Source: DYMC01 sp035406705 (lineage in GTDB: Bacteria > Verrucomicrobiota > Lentisphaeria > Victivallales > GWF2-50-93). From it: a DNA stretch of 11,074 bases. The stretch's first letter is position 1. The number at the start of each line of letters is the position of its first letter. Of the stretch, positions 1 through 7,636 are shown piece after piece. Location of the stretch: the NCBI GenBank assembly GCA_964426675.1, contig CAYRRM010000058.1, forward strand, positions 1 to 11,074. Direction: 5' to 3'. A program made the translations under genes and the position numbers. The notes below the pieces were generated by a model, which saw nothing but the letters and a program-made list of their open reading frames with translations, searched no databases and was not told the origin of the DNA.

Positions 1-55
1 ATGACCTCTACACTCTTAGGGCATAAAAATGTCTTGACGAATGGGGTGCAGTACA
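1..55 (+). mobile_element. Right end of an IS3-family insertion sequence (copy 1, partial)
   Basis: These 55 bases are identical to 10136-10190, the right end of the IS3-family element further along. Bases 2-4 (TGA) correspond to the stop codon of its second transposase frame. The last 15 bases (41-55) are the right terminal repeat, which reads TGTACTGCACCCCAT on the minus strand. That tip resembles the IS150-type ends of the IS3 family. Identity stops exactly after base 55, where the IS630 transposase remnant begins in mid-gene, so this copy (or an ancestor) inserted into that gene. The rest of the copy lies upstream of the window, so its completeness and target duplication cannot be judged. 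Confidence 0.85.
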
Positions 56-747
56 GTTAGGCTCGGTAAGGCTTCGGTGTGTCGTTTGTTGGGGTTGATG
101 GGTTTGACTCCGCAGAGACATATTTGGCAGGTCACTCAGCATAGGTCGGAGGAGGTTCGGAAATGGTTGGAAGAGGTTTATCCTCGCATTCAGCGGTTGG
201 CTCGACAGAGGAAGGCGGTGATTTTTTTGGTGATGAGGCGGGTGTTCGTTCGGATCATCATGCGGGTACGACCTGGGAGGTGAAGAGTCAGACCCCGGTG
301 GTCAAGTGTACTGGAGCCCGGTTCGGCTTGAACATGATTTCGGTGGTTAGTGCCTAAGGGGAGTTCCGATTCATGACGGTAAGGGGTCGTATAGACTCCG
401 ATCGCTTTCTTGATTTCATCAAACGTCTCCTTCATGGGATGGATCGAACGGTCTTTCTGATTGTCGATGGGCATCCGGTGCACAATGAAAAGAAGGTGGC
501 CCGGTTTATTGAGACGGTGAAAGACCGATTTCAATTTTTCTTCCTCCCCTCATACTCTCCAGAATTGAATCCCCATGAGCGTGTCTGGAACGAACTGAAA
601 AACAACGCCATCGGAAAACAATCCATTTTCTCTCCCCAACACCTCCGCCGCGCTGTGATCAGTGACTGGCGGTTTATCCAGAAAACACCTACTCGCGTCC
701 GCTCATACTTCAACAACGAGTTAATCAAATATGCATTACAATGTTAG
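56..747 (+). pseudogene. IS630-family transposase, 5'-truncated, frameshifted and with an internal stop
   Basis: This is the remnant of a DDE transposase of the IS630 family. Reading starts in mid-protein at base 56 with the end of the N-terminal helix-turn-helix region (SVCRLLGLMGLTPQR). After a frame change it continues as FFGDEAGVRSDHHAGTTW, then LIVDGHPVH and SPELNPHERVW. These carry the first D, the second D and the final E of the catalytic triad. Three lesions are visible. The 5' part is removed by the IS3 right end at 1-55. One T is missing from the T-run at 222-228 (7 T where 8 would keep frame). A TAA at 355-357 stands where the family normally has a lysine codon (SA-K-GEFRFM). The final in-frame piece runs from about 358 to the TAG at 745-747. 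The GC content is visibly higher than in the following genes, as expected for an acquired element. It cannot make an active transposase. The 3' terminal repeat of the element could not be placed. Confidence 0.9.
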
Positions 748-771
748 TTCTATTATGAGACAATCAATAAT

Positions 772-1962
772 ATGAAAATTGACAACTTTGATGAATCTTT
801 CACGTTATTATTGTTAAATAAAATGTGGGAATCTACAAGAATTGGGTATTGTATAATTCACAATAATTTATTTTCGTGCGTAAACAAAGCTATTAGTGAT
901 ATGTCAAAATATAATTATAAAGAGCTCATTGGCCAAAAATATGATTTTTTTATTTTTCCAGAAGATAAGAAGAACGTTAATGCTATTTTCAAATCTAAAT
1001 ATTATAATCAGCTATACGAGTTTAGGATATTAACTAAAGATGGGAGTGTAAAATGGGTTGAAGGTATAAATGTGCCAATATCTATATATGAAGAGCTGGC
1101 CATACTATGCACTATGATTGACGTCACTCATTTTAAGGAATCAGAATTAAAGCTTAAAGATTCTGAAAATTTATATCGTGCAATATTTGAGACTACAGGA
1201 ACAGCTACCATTATCATCGAAGATGACATGACTATTTATTTAGCCAATTCTGAATACGAGAAACTTACTGGTTATATGAAAACTGACTGGGAAGGTAAAA
1301 GAAAGTGGACCGATTATGTAGCCTCATGGGATATTGATAGACTTATTTATTATCATAAGCAGCGCCGAATTGACCCATCATCAGTGCCAAGAAATTATGA
1401 ATTTGACTTAGTTGATAACTCAGGAAACATAAGGCGTATGTATATTACTGTATCTATGATTCCAGGCACTAAAAAAAGTATTGCATCTTTTACTGATTTA
1501 ACTTTTTGGTATGAAGCACAAAATGAACTAAAAAGTAAGACTGAAAAATTAGAGGAATTAAATTCCGCTTTAAAAGTTCTTTTAAGTCAAAGAGAAAAAG
1601 ACCGAGAGGAAGTTGAAAGGATACTTTTCTCCAATTTAGAAACTTTAATTTTCCCTCATATTGAAAAACTAAAGGCTAATACGAGGGATGAAAATAAATT
1701 ATCTCAGCTGGAAATAATAGAAACAAATTTAAAAAATATTGTCTCTCCTTTCGCAGTATCTTTGTCATCAAAGTATAAAAACCTAACTCCTCGAGAAATT
1801 CAGATTGCAAATTTAATAAAGCATGGATTATCAAGTAAGGAGATAGCAAATATATTGAATGTATCAAAAAGTGACGTAGATATGTATAGATCACGCATAC
1901 GAAAAAAAATGAATCTTAAAAGTAGAAAGGAAAACTTACAAGCGCTATTAATGAGTTTATAA
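772..1962 (+). CDS. PAS-PAS-LuxR type transcriptional regulator
   Basis: A 396-residue cytoplasmic sensor-regulator with no membrane segment. The order is a first PAS-like domain (about residues 20-122, with the beta-strand pattern FRILTKDGSVKWVEG), a second PAS domain (about 133-245, containing IFETTGTATIIIEDD and LVDNSGNIRRMYI), a charged coiled-coil linker (about 246-320), and a C-terminal LuxR/GerE helix-turn-helix (about 335-392: LTPREIQIANLIKHGLSSKEIANIL, then SKSDVDMYRSRIRKK). PAS domains of this kind bind small ligands or cofactors; the ligand here is unknown. No receiver, kinase or sigma-54 domain is present, so it is probably a one-component regulator. It converges on the catabolic operon and is the only intact regulator in the window, so control of that operon is a reasonable inference. 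The upstream sequence is IS630 debris, and the start at 772 has only a weak ribosome-binding site. Its promoter may therefore be IS-derived or weak. The family call is firm; target and signal are unknown. Confidence 0.88.
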   Translation: MKIDNFDESFTLLLLNKMWESTRIGYCIIHNNLFSCVNKAISDMSKYNYKELIGQKYDFFIFPEDKKNVNAIFKSKYYNQLYEFRILTKDGSVKWVEGINVPISIYEELAILCTMIDVTHFKESELKLKDSENLYRAIFETTGTATIIIEDDMTIYLANSEYEKLTGYMKTDWEGKRKWTDYVASWDIDRLIYYHKQRRIDPSSVPRNYEFDLVDNSGNIRRMYITVSMIPGTKKSIASFTDLTFWYEAQNELKSKTEKLEELNSALKVLLSQREKDREEVERILFSNLETLIFPHIEKLKANTRDENKLSQLEIIETNLKNIVSPFAVSLSSKYKNLTPREIQIANLIKHGLSSKEIANILNVSKSDVDMYRSRIRKKMNLKSRKENLQALLMSL

Positions 1963-2009
1963 AATAAACTAATGTAAATAATCAGTATGTAATTATCATA
2001 TTTTATCAG
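1963..2009. other. Short convergent intergenic gap, no clear terminator
   Basis: Only 47 AT-rich bases separate the regulator stop from the stop of the oppositely oriented reductase gene. I see no GC-rich stem followed by a T-run on either strand. Transcription from the two sides may overlap, or termination may be factor-dependent. Confidence 0.5.
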
Positions 2010-3941
2010 TCAGATTTTCTTTCCTAATTCGTTAGCAGAAAGAATTGCTGATAACGCATCACCTATCATTGCGGCATCACCCACAACGAAATGCTCGATT
2101 CCAAGCTTTTTAATTTTCTCAAGAGGTAAATTCCGGTTTGGTTCGGTACCCAAAGCAATAACAATGGAATGAAATCCTGTTAATTTTTCCAATTTACCAT
2201 TCCGCATTATTTCTACGCCTGTATGCATTATTCTTTTTACCTGAGCATTGCAAATAATATTAATATTCGCTTTTTTTAATCTTTCGAGAAGGAAAAATCT
2301 CATACGTGGAAGGAGATCGAGTCCTACGTCTTCTCTCATCTCAATAATAGTTACTTCTTTACCCTGAGATGATAATAGGTCTGCTGTTTCGCAGCCAACG
2401 CTCCCTCCCCCAATAATGACTGTTTTGTGCCCTGTTTCGACCTTCCCAGAAAGTATATCCCAGGCGCTAATCCAATTGTCTTCATTACGTTTAATAAAAT
2501 TTGGCCTTTTTGGAACTCCCCCAGTTGCGATTACGAGGCAATCTGGCTTAAATTTTTTTATATCCTTAATGTTTACTTTTTTCCCTATCTCTATTTTCAC
2601 TCCCGATTTTATCGAGTTCCTGATCATCTGTTTTATCAAGACAGAAAATCTCTGTTTGTGTGGAGGCATTGAAGCTAAAATGAGCTGCCCTCCCAAATTT
2701 ACACCTGATTCCCATAAGTGGACATCAAAGCCTCTTTTCGCTAACACTCTAGAAACTTCCAGACCCGCGGGCCCACCTCCTATTACCAATATTTTTCTTA
2801 TGTTATCACCTGACATTGTCAATATTTCATATTCTTTTCCGACGTCAGGATTTGCCATACATGTTATTCCCCGCCCATAATATAGGCTCCCTACGCAACC
2901 TTGTAGGCAACCTACACATGAATTTATGTCATCAAGTTTATTATATTTGATTTTATTGGGCAATTGAGGATCGGCAATTGCAGAACGACCCATACCTACC
3001 AAATCTGCTCGTCCGTCCTCGATAATCTCTTTTGCAAGAAATGGATCGTATATATTACCTGTCACTATTACCGGTTTCCTCGTTGATTTTTTTATTTGTT
3101 CTGCATAATATACATTAAATGCAGGGGCCACGTAAAGTGGGGGGACAATAAAATATTGAGTTGCTGTTGTAGCTGTAGTTATATGAAATGAATCATATCC
3201 ATTTTCCTCAAGAACTTTCACCAAGGCCCTGCTTTCATCAATTCCTCTCCCGTCAGAAACTCTTTCGTCACCAGCCAACCTTAGTATAATAGGAAAATCG
3301 ATTCCAACTTGTTTTCTTATAGATTTTATTATTTCAATTGGAAACCTGATTCTTCCATCAATATTCCCGCCAAATTCATCTGTTCTTTTATTTGTAAATG
3401 GGGACATAAATTGAGCTATAAGATATCCATGAGAGCCATGTACCTCGATACCGTCAAATCCAGCATCTTTTACTCTTCGTGCAGCATGACCGAAATAATC
3501 AATCAGTTCCAGGATTTCATCTTTACTTAAGGGCCTAGGTAGTGTCTTATAATGAGGGTGATAGACTGCGCTTGGAGCAACTGGCTGAACACCAATTATT
3601 TCTTTAGAAGTTTGGGAACCCGCATGGTAAATTTGGGCAAAAATTCTTGCACCTGCTTTATGAATTGAACAAACTAATTTTGCTAATCCATCAATAAAAT
3701 CGTCATCCCATATCCCTAATACCCTTGAAAATGCTCTGCCCCATGGATGAACAGCTAAATTTTCTGTAATTATTAAGCCAAAGCCGCCCTCAGCCCTGGC
3801 TTTTAGATACCCGATGAGTTGTTCAGTTACATGCCCGTCATAGCTACCATAATTTGTTACCATGGCGGGCATGATTATTCGGTTGGGAATTATAATTTTC
3901 CCTATGGCTATAGGTTCAAAAAGTTTGGAGAAAAAACCCAT
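2010..3941 (-). CDS. NADH:flavin oxidoreductase of the 2,4-dienoyl-CoA reductase / enoate reductase type
   Basis: This is a 643-residue three-domain flavoprotein, close to the usual length of about 640-680 for the family. Residues 1-335 form an Old-Yellow-Enzyme TIM barrel that binds FMN (opening PNRIIMPAMVTNYG, then GFDGIEVHGSHGYLIAQF, with Tyr173 at the usual catalytic-tyrosine position). A cysteine cluster follows (C342, C345, C349, C361). Its C-x2-C-x3-C-x11-C spacing is that of the 4Fe-4S site in bacterial 2,4-dienoyl-CoA reductase and trimethylamine dehydrogenase. The C-terminal half holds two dinucleotide-binding folds: VIGGGPAGLEVSRVL at 386-400 for FAD, and VIIGGGSVGCETADLL at 508-523 for NAD(P). 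Such enzymes pass electrons from NAD(P)H through FAD and Fe-S to FMN to reduce an activated C=C bond. Being last in an operon with a ligase and a dehydrogenase, it probably acts on an unsaturated acyl-CoA or free enoate. It starts 6 bp after the preceding stop with a weak ribosome-binding site, which suggests translational coupling. The exact substrate is not determinable. Confidence 0.9.
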   Translation of the reverse strand: MGFFSKLFEPIAIGKIIIPNRIIMPAMVTNYGSYDGHVTEQLIGYLKARAEGGFGLIITENLAVHPWGRAFSRVLGIWDDDFIDGLAKLVCSIHKAGARIFAQIYHAGSQTSKEIIGVQPVAPSAVYHPHYKTLPRPLSKDEILELIDYFGHAARRVKDAGFDGIEVHGSHGYLIAQFMSPFTNKRTDEFGGNIDGRIRFPIEIIKSIRKQVGIDFPIILRLAGDERVSDGRGIDESRALVKVLEENGYDSFHITTATTATQYFIVPPLYVAPAFNVYYAEQIKKSTRKPVIVTGNIYDPFLAKEIIEDGRADLVGMGRSAIADPQLPNKIKYNKLDDINSCVGCLQGCVGSLYYGRGITCMANPDVGKEYEILTMSGDNIRKILVIGGGPAGLEVSRVLAKRGFDVHLWESGVNLGGQLILASMPPHKQRFSVLIKQMIRNSIKSGVKIEIGKKVNIKDIKKFKPDCLVIATGGVPKRPNFIKRNEDNWISAWDILSGKVETGHKTVIIGGGSVGCETADLLSSQGKEVTIIEMREDVGLDLLPRMRFFLLERLKKANINIICNAQVKRIMHTGVEIMRNGKLEKLTGFHSIVIALGTEPNRNLPLEKIKKLGIEHFVVGDAAMIGDALSAILSANELGKKI

Positions 3942-3947
3942 TTCTAC

Positions 3948-4238
3948 TCACTTATTCCAATCCTTAAGATCATCATCTTTCAGAAGTAAAACCCAGGCTC
4001 CACCCAATATTAAAAATAATATATAATGAGCCAAAATCAAAGTCCAAACGGCAACTGCAAAAACCGGAATCCCGGCAATCATACCAGATGGAAAATTTAC
4101 ATGCATGGCATATACAAGTAATTCAAATGCAATGCCGATAATAATTGTAATCAGCACATATATTTTCTCCCTTTTCTTTCGTTCCCTGTTATCTATATAG
4201 TATTCAAATTTTTCTTTTTCGTATTTATTATTATTCAT
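3948..4238 (-). CDS. Small two-helix membrane protein, probable accessory subunit of the Na+ symporter
   Basis: A 96-residue protein with a highly charged N-terminal segment (residues 1-25, rich in K, E and R), a first transmembrane helix at about 26-46, a short loop (NFPSGMIAGIP), and a second long hydrophobic stretch at about 56-86 ending in an acidic tail (KDDDLKDW). I do not recognise a named family with certainty. The layout, including the proline/glycine loop before the second helix, is like the small proteins encoded beside many sodium:solute symporters (for example the DUF3311, DUF997/YhdT and DUF4212 groups). It begins 21 bp after the symporter stop behind a near-perfect AAGGAGG ribosome-binding site, so the two are surely co-expressed. 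A role in symporter assembly or stability is inference. Confidence 0.75.
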   Translation of the reverse strand: MNNNKYEKEKFEYYIDNRERKKREKIYVLITIIIGIAFELLVYAMHVNFPSGMIAGIPVFAVAVWTLILAHYILFLILGGAWVLLLKDDDLKDWNK

Positions 4239-4259
4239 GGCTTTCCTCCTTAGTTCTTT

Positions 4260-5723
4260 TTACTTTAAAAGACCAAATTCTCTAAGGACATTGTCGCTTG
4301 AAGGTTTAGTTACCATACTTCCGATAACAAGGCCTATCGTGCATACAGCTAACCCCCAAATTCCTGCTGCAATTCCAAAAGGATTCTTGACCACAAACAT
4401 CGTAATGTACAGAACAATGAGACCCAAAATTAATCCTGTCACAGCACCATATTTATTTGCTCTTTTCCACCACAAGCCAGCATATACTACAGGTACGGCA
4501 AGAAGATACCCTGGGTACGCCAGCTGAATACCTATCTTTACTAGCTGTCCCATAGGTATTAATGATAACCAAAAGGAAACTAACAAGATAACAACTATAA
4601 ATATTCTTCCAAGCAGGACAAAATGATGATCTTTTAGTTGTAGTTTCGTATTTTCTCTTATTATTTCAACTATGTCTATAGAGAAAACTGAGGATACAAG
4701 AAGCAGCAAAGCACCAGCAGTTGACATTGCTGCCGATAAAAGCCCCGCTACTACAAAAGCTGCAATTACGGCAGACGTGTGATCTAAGACATATCTTATA
4801 ATGAGAACGTCAGCTTTTCCAGCAGGCCAATTAGGATAAGCAATTTTTAATCCGCAGACTATGATAATAGGCAAGCTAACTGTCACTAAAACAGTCCCCA
4901 AACCGCATCCCGTAGCAACATTATAAGCAGCTTTTAGATTTTTTGCTGAGTAGTACTTTGTCCATATCATTGGCCACAAAGGCATTGAAAGCGCCATTAC
5001 GAGTCCACCACTTATTATCTCCCTTGCCTTTTGTTTTGGTTGTATTACAGTTGGATCTACTTCCAATGCTTTTGCAAAAAGGTTTGTCAACCCTCCTTCA
5101 TTTATAATCATTGCAAAAGCAACAATTAAAACACCAAATACAAGAATTAAGGCCTGCATAACATCTGCATAGGCTACACCTCTCATTCCGCCAAGGGCTA
5201 CATAGATGGCCATCAATATAATAATTATAAACATAGCCAAAGATGATGATATACCCGTTGTTTCCTGAAGAGCCCATCCACATCCTTTAACCTGAATTAC
5301 TATATAGAATATCGAAAAGTAAACACAAATTATTAGGCCAACTATTAGTCTTATAGGAGTCCTGCATTCATATCTATGAACCAGAAAATCTGCAGGGGTA
5401 ACGTAGCCGTATTTTGTACCGTAATACCATAGCTTACTACCGACAATGAAAAATAATGGATAAGAAAAAATCGCGTAATGAAAAAAGTTCCAAATCGCGC
5501 TTGATCCATAGTTATATACCATACCCATTTGACCCATAAATGCAAATGCACTGAATGCCGTAGCGAGAGCTGTAAGGAATAAAATTACAGAACCGATAGT
5601 TCCACTTGCAACAAAAAAGTCTGCTTTTGTTTCTTTTTTAGTTTTTATCTTTGCGTAAATTGATAGACCTATACATACTACAAAATAGAGAAGCACTAAA
5701 GTAATTATTGTTGTTGATCTCAT
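4260..5723 (-). CDS. Sodium:solute symporter family (SSS) transporter
   Basis: A 487-residue polytopic inner-membrane protein with about 13 hydrophobic segments, the usual size for the SSS family (PutP, PanF and ActP relatives). It has the family signature in the middle (GGMRGVAYADVMQ, residues 178-190). In the later helix, AAMSTAGALLLLVSS (331-345) has a conserved Ser-Thr pair (S334, T335) at the position of the Na2 sodium site in characterised members. SSS proteins use the sodium gradient to import organic acids, sugars, amino acids or vitamins. The specificity cannot be read here, but the neighbouring CoA ligase and acyl-CoA dehydrogenase argue for a monocarboxylic acid. The start has a strong GGGAGG ribosome-binding site. 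The gap to the amidohydrolase gene upstream is 15 bp, consistent with one operon. Confidence 0.92.
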   Translation of the reverse strand: MRSTTIITLVLLYFVVCIGLSIYAKIKTKKETKADFFVASGTIGSVILFLTALATAFSAFAFMGQMGMVYNYGSSAIWNFFHYAIFSYPLFFIVGSKLWYYGTKYGYVTPADFLVHRYECRTPIRLIVGLIICVYFSIFYIVIQVKGCGWALQETTGISSSLAMFIIIILMAIYVALGGMRGVAYADVMQALILVFGVLIVAFAMIINEGGLTNLFAKALEVDPTVIQPKQKAREIISGGLVMALSMPLWPMIWTKYYSAKNLKAAYNVATGCGLGTVLVTVSLPIIIVCGLKIAYPNWPAGKADVLIIRYVLDHTSAVIAAFVVAGLLSAAMSTAGALLLLVSSVFSIDIVEIIRENTKLQLKDHHFVLLGRIFIVVILLVSFWLSLIPMGQLVKIGIQLAYPGYLLAVPVVYAGLWWKRANKYGAVTGLILGLIVLYITMFVVKNPFGIAAGIWGLAVCTIGLVIGSMVTKPSSDNVLREFGLLK

Positions 5724-5738
5724 CGCACCCTCCCTTTT

Positions 5739-6467
5739 TTATAATTTAAAAACTTTTTCAGCTGTTTGCTGTAAACATATTTCTAAATACTCATTTTTAA
5801 TTTGAGAACGATATTTCGCAAGCTCACTAGGTATGTTTATAGCTATATCAGACCCAAACATTACCCGTTCTGGTCCTAGTTTTTCGACAAACTCTCTAAT
5901 TCTGTGAGCTGAACACCATGATGTTTCCAAGTAAATATTTGGACATAACTGGGCTGCTATTAAAGCTTCCGCACTATATATATAAGCACCAGCATGCGCT
6001 AACACGATCTTTACGTCCTTGTATTCCATAGCCTTGGGAATGACCATTGAAGGAAGAGTATAAGGAACACCAAGCCCAGTATGAATTATGACTGGAAGGT
6101 TATTGTTCCTTGCTGCAATGAAAAATTTTTCGGCAGCACGAGAATTCAGTGGGCAAGCATGCCCAAACGGATGTAACTTAATTCCTTTGAATCCCATGTT
6201 AACACATCTTTCAACTTCTTTGAAATATTCATCCTCACTCATTCTGGGATTCAAAGAAATAACACCATATATTTTCCCAGGAAATTTATTCGATAGCTCA
6301 TATATGGCATCATGTGTTCTTCTTTCGTCTGGATCACCCGGAAAAGGAAGAACAATTGCTCCAGATACTCCATTTTCATCCAACTTCTCTAGTAATTCTT
6401 GCTCAGATACCTTGTGATCAAATATTGTACATTCACCAATATGCTGATGTGAGTCAATAATTTTCAT
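5739..6467 (-). CDS. Amidohydrolase-2 family metal-dependent hydrolase or decarboxylase
   Basis: A 242-residue single-domain TIM-barrel protein. The metal-site landmarks of the amidohydrolase superfamily are in order: H7-Q-H9 after the first strand (IIDSHQHIG), K97-L-H99 (GIKLHPF), H129 (VIIHTG), H158 (VLAHAG), and D207 (VMFGSD) after the last strand. This pattern fits the amidohydrolase-2 group, which includes ACMSD-type decarboxylases, lactonases and hydratases of aromatic and cyclic acid catabolism. It is shorter than most of those (about 300 residues), so it is a compact member. No signal peptide is visible, so it is cytoplasmic. It lies between the dehydrogenase and transporter genes with gaps of 25 and 15 bp and has an AGGAG ribosome-binding site. 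It could open a ring or lactone, hydrate a double bond, or decarboxylate. Which of these is unknown. Confidence 0.87.
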   Translation of the reverse strand: MKIIDSHQHIGECTIFDHKVSEQELLEKLDENGVSGAIVLPFPGDPDERRTHDAIYELSNKFPGKIYGVISLNPRMSEDEYFKEVERCVNMGFKGIKLHPFGHACPLNSRAAEKFFIAARNNNLPVIIHTGLGVPYTLPSMVIPKAMEYKDVKIVLAHAGAYIYSAEALIAAQLCPNIYLETSWCSAHRIREFVEKLGPERVMFGSDIAINIPSELAKYRSQIKNEYLEICLQQTAEKVFKL

Positions 6468-6492
6468 TTCCCACTCCTAACTCAATTTTTTA

Positions 6493-7623
6493 CTAAGCAA
6501 AAGATTTCTTCAACTCATTTGCTATAATCAAATGCTGTATCTCCGATGTTCCCTCATAAATTCTTAAAGCCCTTATTTCTCTATATAATCTCTCAATTGT
6601 AGTCCCACATACAACCCCAACTCCTCCGTGAATCTGTAAACTCTCATCTACTATTTTAAATGCCGATTCTGTAGCATAATATTTAGCCATTGATGAATAA
6701 ATTTGCACATTTTTTTCACCGCGGTCTTTCTTAATAGCTGCCCTATAGACTAAAGCCCGCGAAGCATCAAGAATTGTTGCCATTTCTGCTAATTTAAATT
6801 GAATTGCCTGGAAATCAAAAATCGGCTTACCAAACTGGACCCTCTTTTTTGCAAAAGAAATAGCTTCATTTAAGGCTTCTTGACCTATACCTATTGCAGC
6901 AGCACCTACCGTCATTCTAAAAACACTCAGGGTTTCCAAGGCTATTTTTAAACCTTGACCAACTTCGCCTAGCAGATTTTCTTTTGGGACATAACAATTA
7001 TTAAAATGGAGCTCTGTTAGGTCATGTGGAGCAATAGTATTTATTCTTTTACTCACTGAAAATCCCGGTGAACCTTTTTCTACAATGAACGCGGAATATG
7101 TGTTGTCGTTTGTGCGTGCGAATACAACTACGTAATCTGCTGCATAACCGTTAGATATAAATCTTTTTTTTCCATTCAGTACAAATCCATCTTTTGTTTG
7201 CTCTGCAAAAGTTCTCATCGATCTGACATCACTGCCAGCATCAGGCTCTGTCAGTCCAAAAGCTGATAGATATTCTCCATTGCATACTTTCTTAAGATAT
7301 CGATTTTTCTGCTCTGAATTGCCCGCTAAAGCTATGGGATATCCGCCCAGCCCTTGCATTGCTAATGTGACATCGGCGGGACAATATATGCCTGCAAATT
7401 GTTCTCTGGCAAGGCAAATTTTTAACGACTTTATCCCTTCACCACCCAGTTCGAGAGGCAAATAGAGATTGAAAAAGCCTTCTTTTGCCATTTCATTTAC
7501 CATTTCAGCCGGAATGTCAGATGTCTCACCATATTTTTCCGCAATTTTCCGGAGCTTTTGATTCGCGAATTCTTTACATTTATCCCTAATCTTTATATTT
7601 TCTTCAGTAAGTAAAATATCCAT
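6493..7623 (-). CDS. Acyl-CoA dehydrogenase (FAD-dependent)
   Basis: A 376-residue protein, the normal length for the short/medium-chain acyl-CoA dehydrogenase family. The N-terminal helical domain is followed by the FAD and substrate motif FGLTEPDAGSD (residues 122-132) in the beta domain, then the C-terminal helical domain with QIHGGVGVV and IYEGTSEIQ. Glu357 in YEGTSEIQ is at the position of the catalytic base of medium-chain and short-chain acyl-CoA dehydrogenases, so the enzyme should be active. It introduces an alpha,beta double bond into an acyl-CoA and passes electrons to ETF, which is not encoded in this window. It begins 13 bp after the ligase stop with a GGAGG ribosome-binding site. 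The substrate is presumably the CoA thioester made by that ligase; chain or ring specificity cannot be predicted. Confidence 0.95.
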   Translation of the reverse strand: MDILLTEENIKIRDKCKEFANQKLRKIAEKYGETSDIPAEMVNEMAKEGFFNLYLPLELGGEGIKSLKICLAREQFAGIYCPADVTLAMQGLGGYPIALAGNSEQKNRYLKKVCNGEYLSAFGLTEPDAGSDVRSMRTFAEQTKDGFVLNGKKRFISNGYAADYVVVFARTNDNTYSAFIVEKGSPGFSVSKRINTIAPHDLTELHFNNCYVPKENLLGEVGQGLKIALETLSVFRMTVGAAAIGIGQEALNEAISFAKKRVQFGKPIFDFQAIQFKLAEMATILDASRALVYRAAIKKDRGEKNVQIYSSMAKYYATESAFKIVDESLQIHGGVGVVCGTTIERLYREIRALRIYEGTSEIQHLIIANELKKSFA

Positions 7624-7636
7624 AATTATCCTCCAT

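Noticed and set aside
222..228. T-run in the IS630 transposase as a programmed frameshift site
   Set aside because: Some IS630 elements do use recoding, but the gene also lacks its 5' end and has an in-frame TAA downstream, so simple decay explains it better.
190..534. 114-codon open frame on the minus strand
   Set aside because: It is antisense to the IS630 transposase remnant, whose sense strand carries the recognisable DDE motifs.
1963..2009. Bidirectional terminator between the convergent genes
   Set aside because: No GC-containing stem was found; only weak A-T pairings are possible.
2416..2880. 154-codon open frame on the + strand
   Set aside because: It lies opposite the reductase gene, whose full set of family motifs is on the minus strand. 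The + frame has no recognisable motif and no ribosome-binding site.
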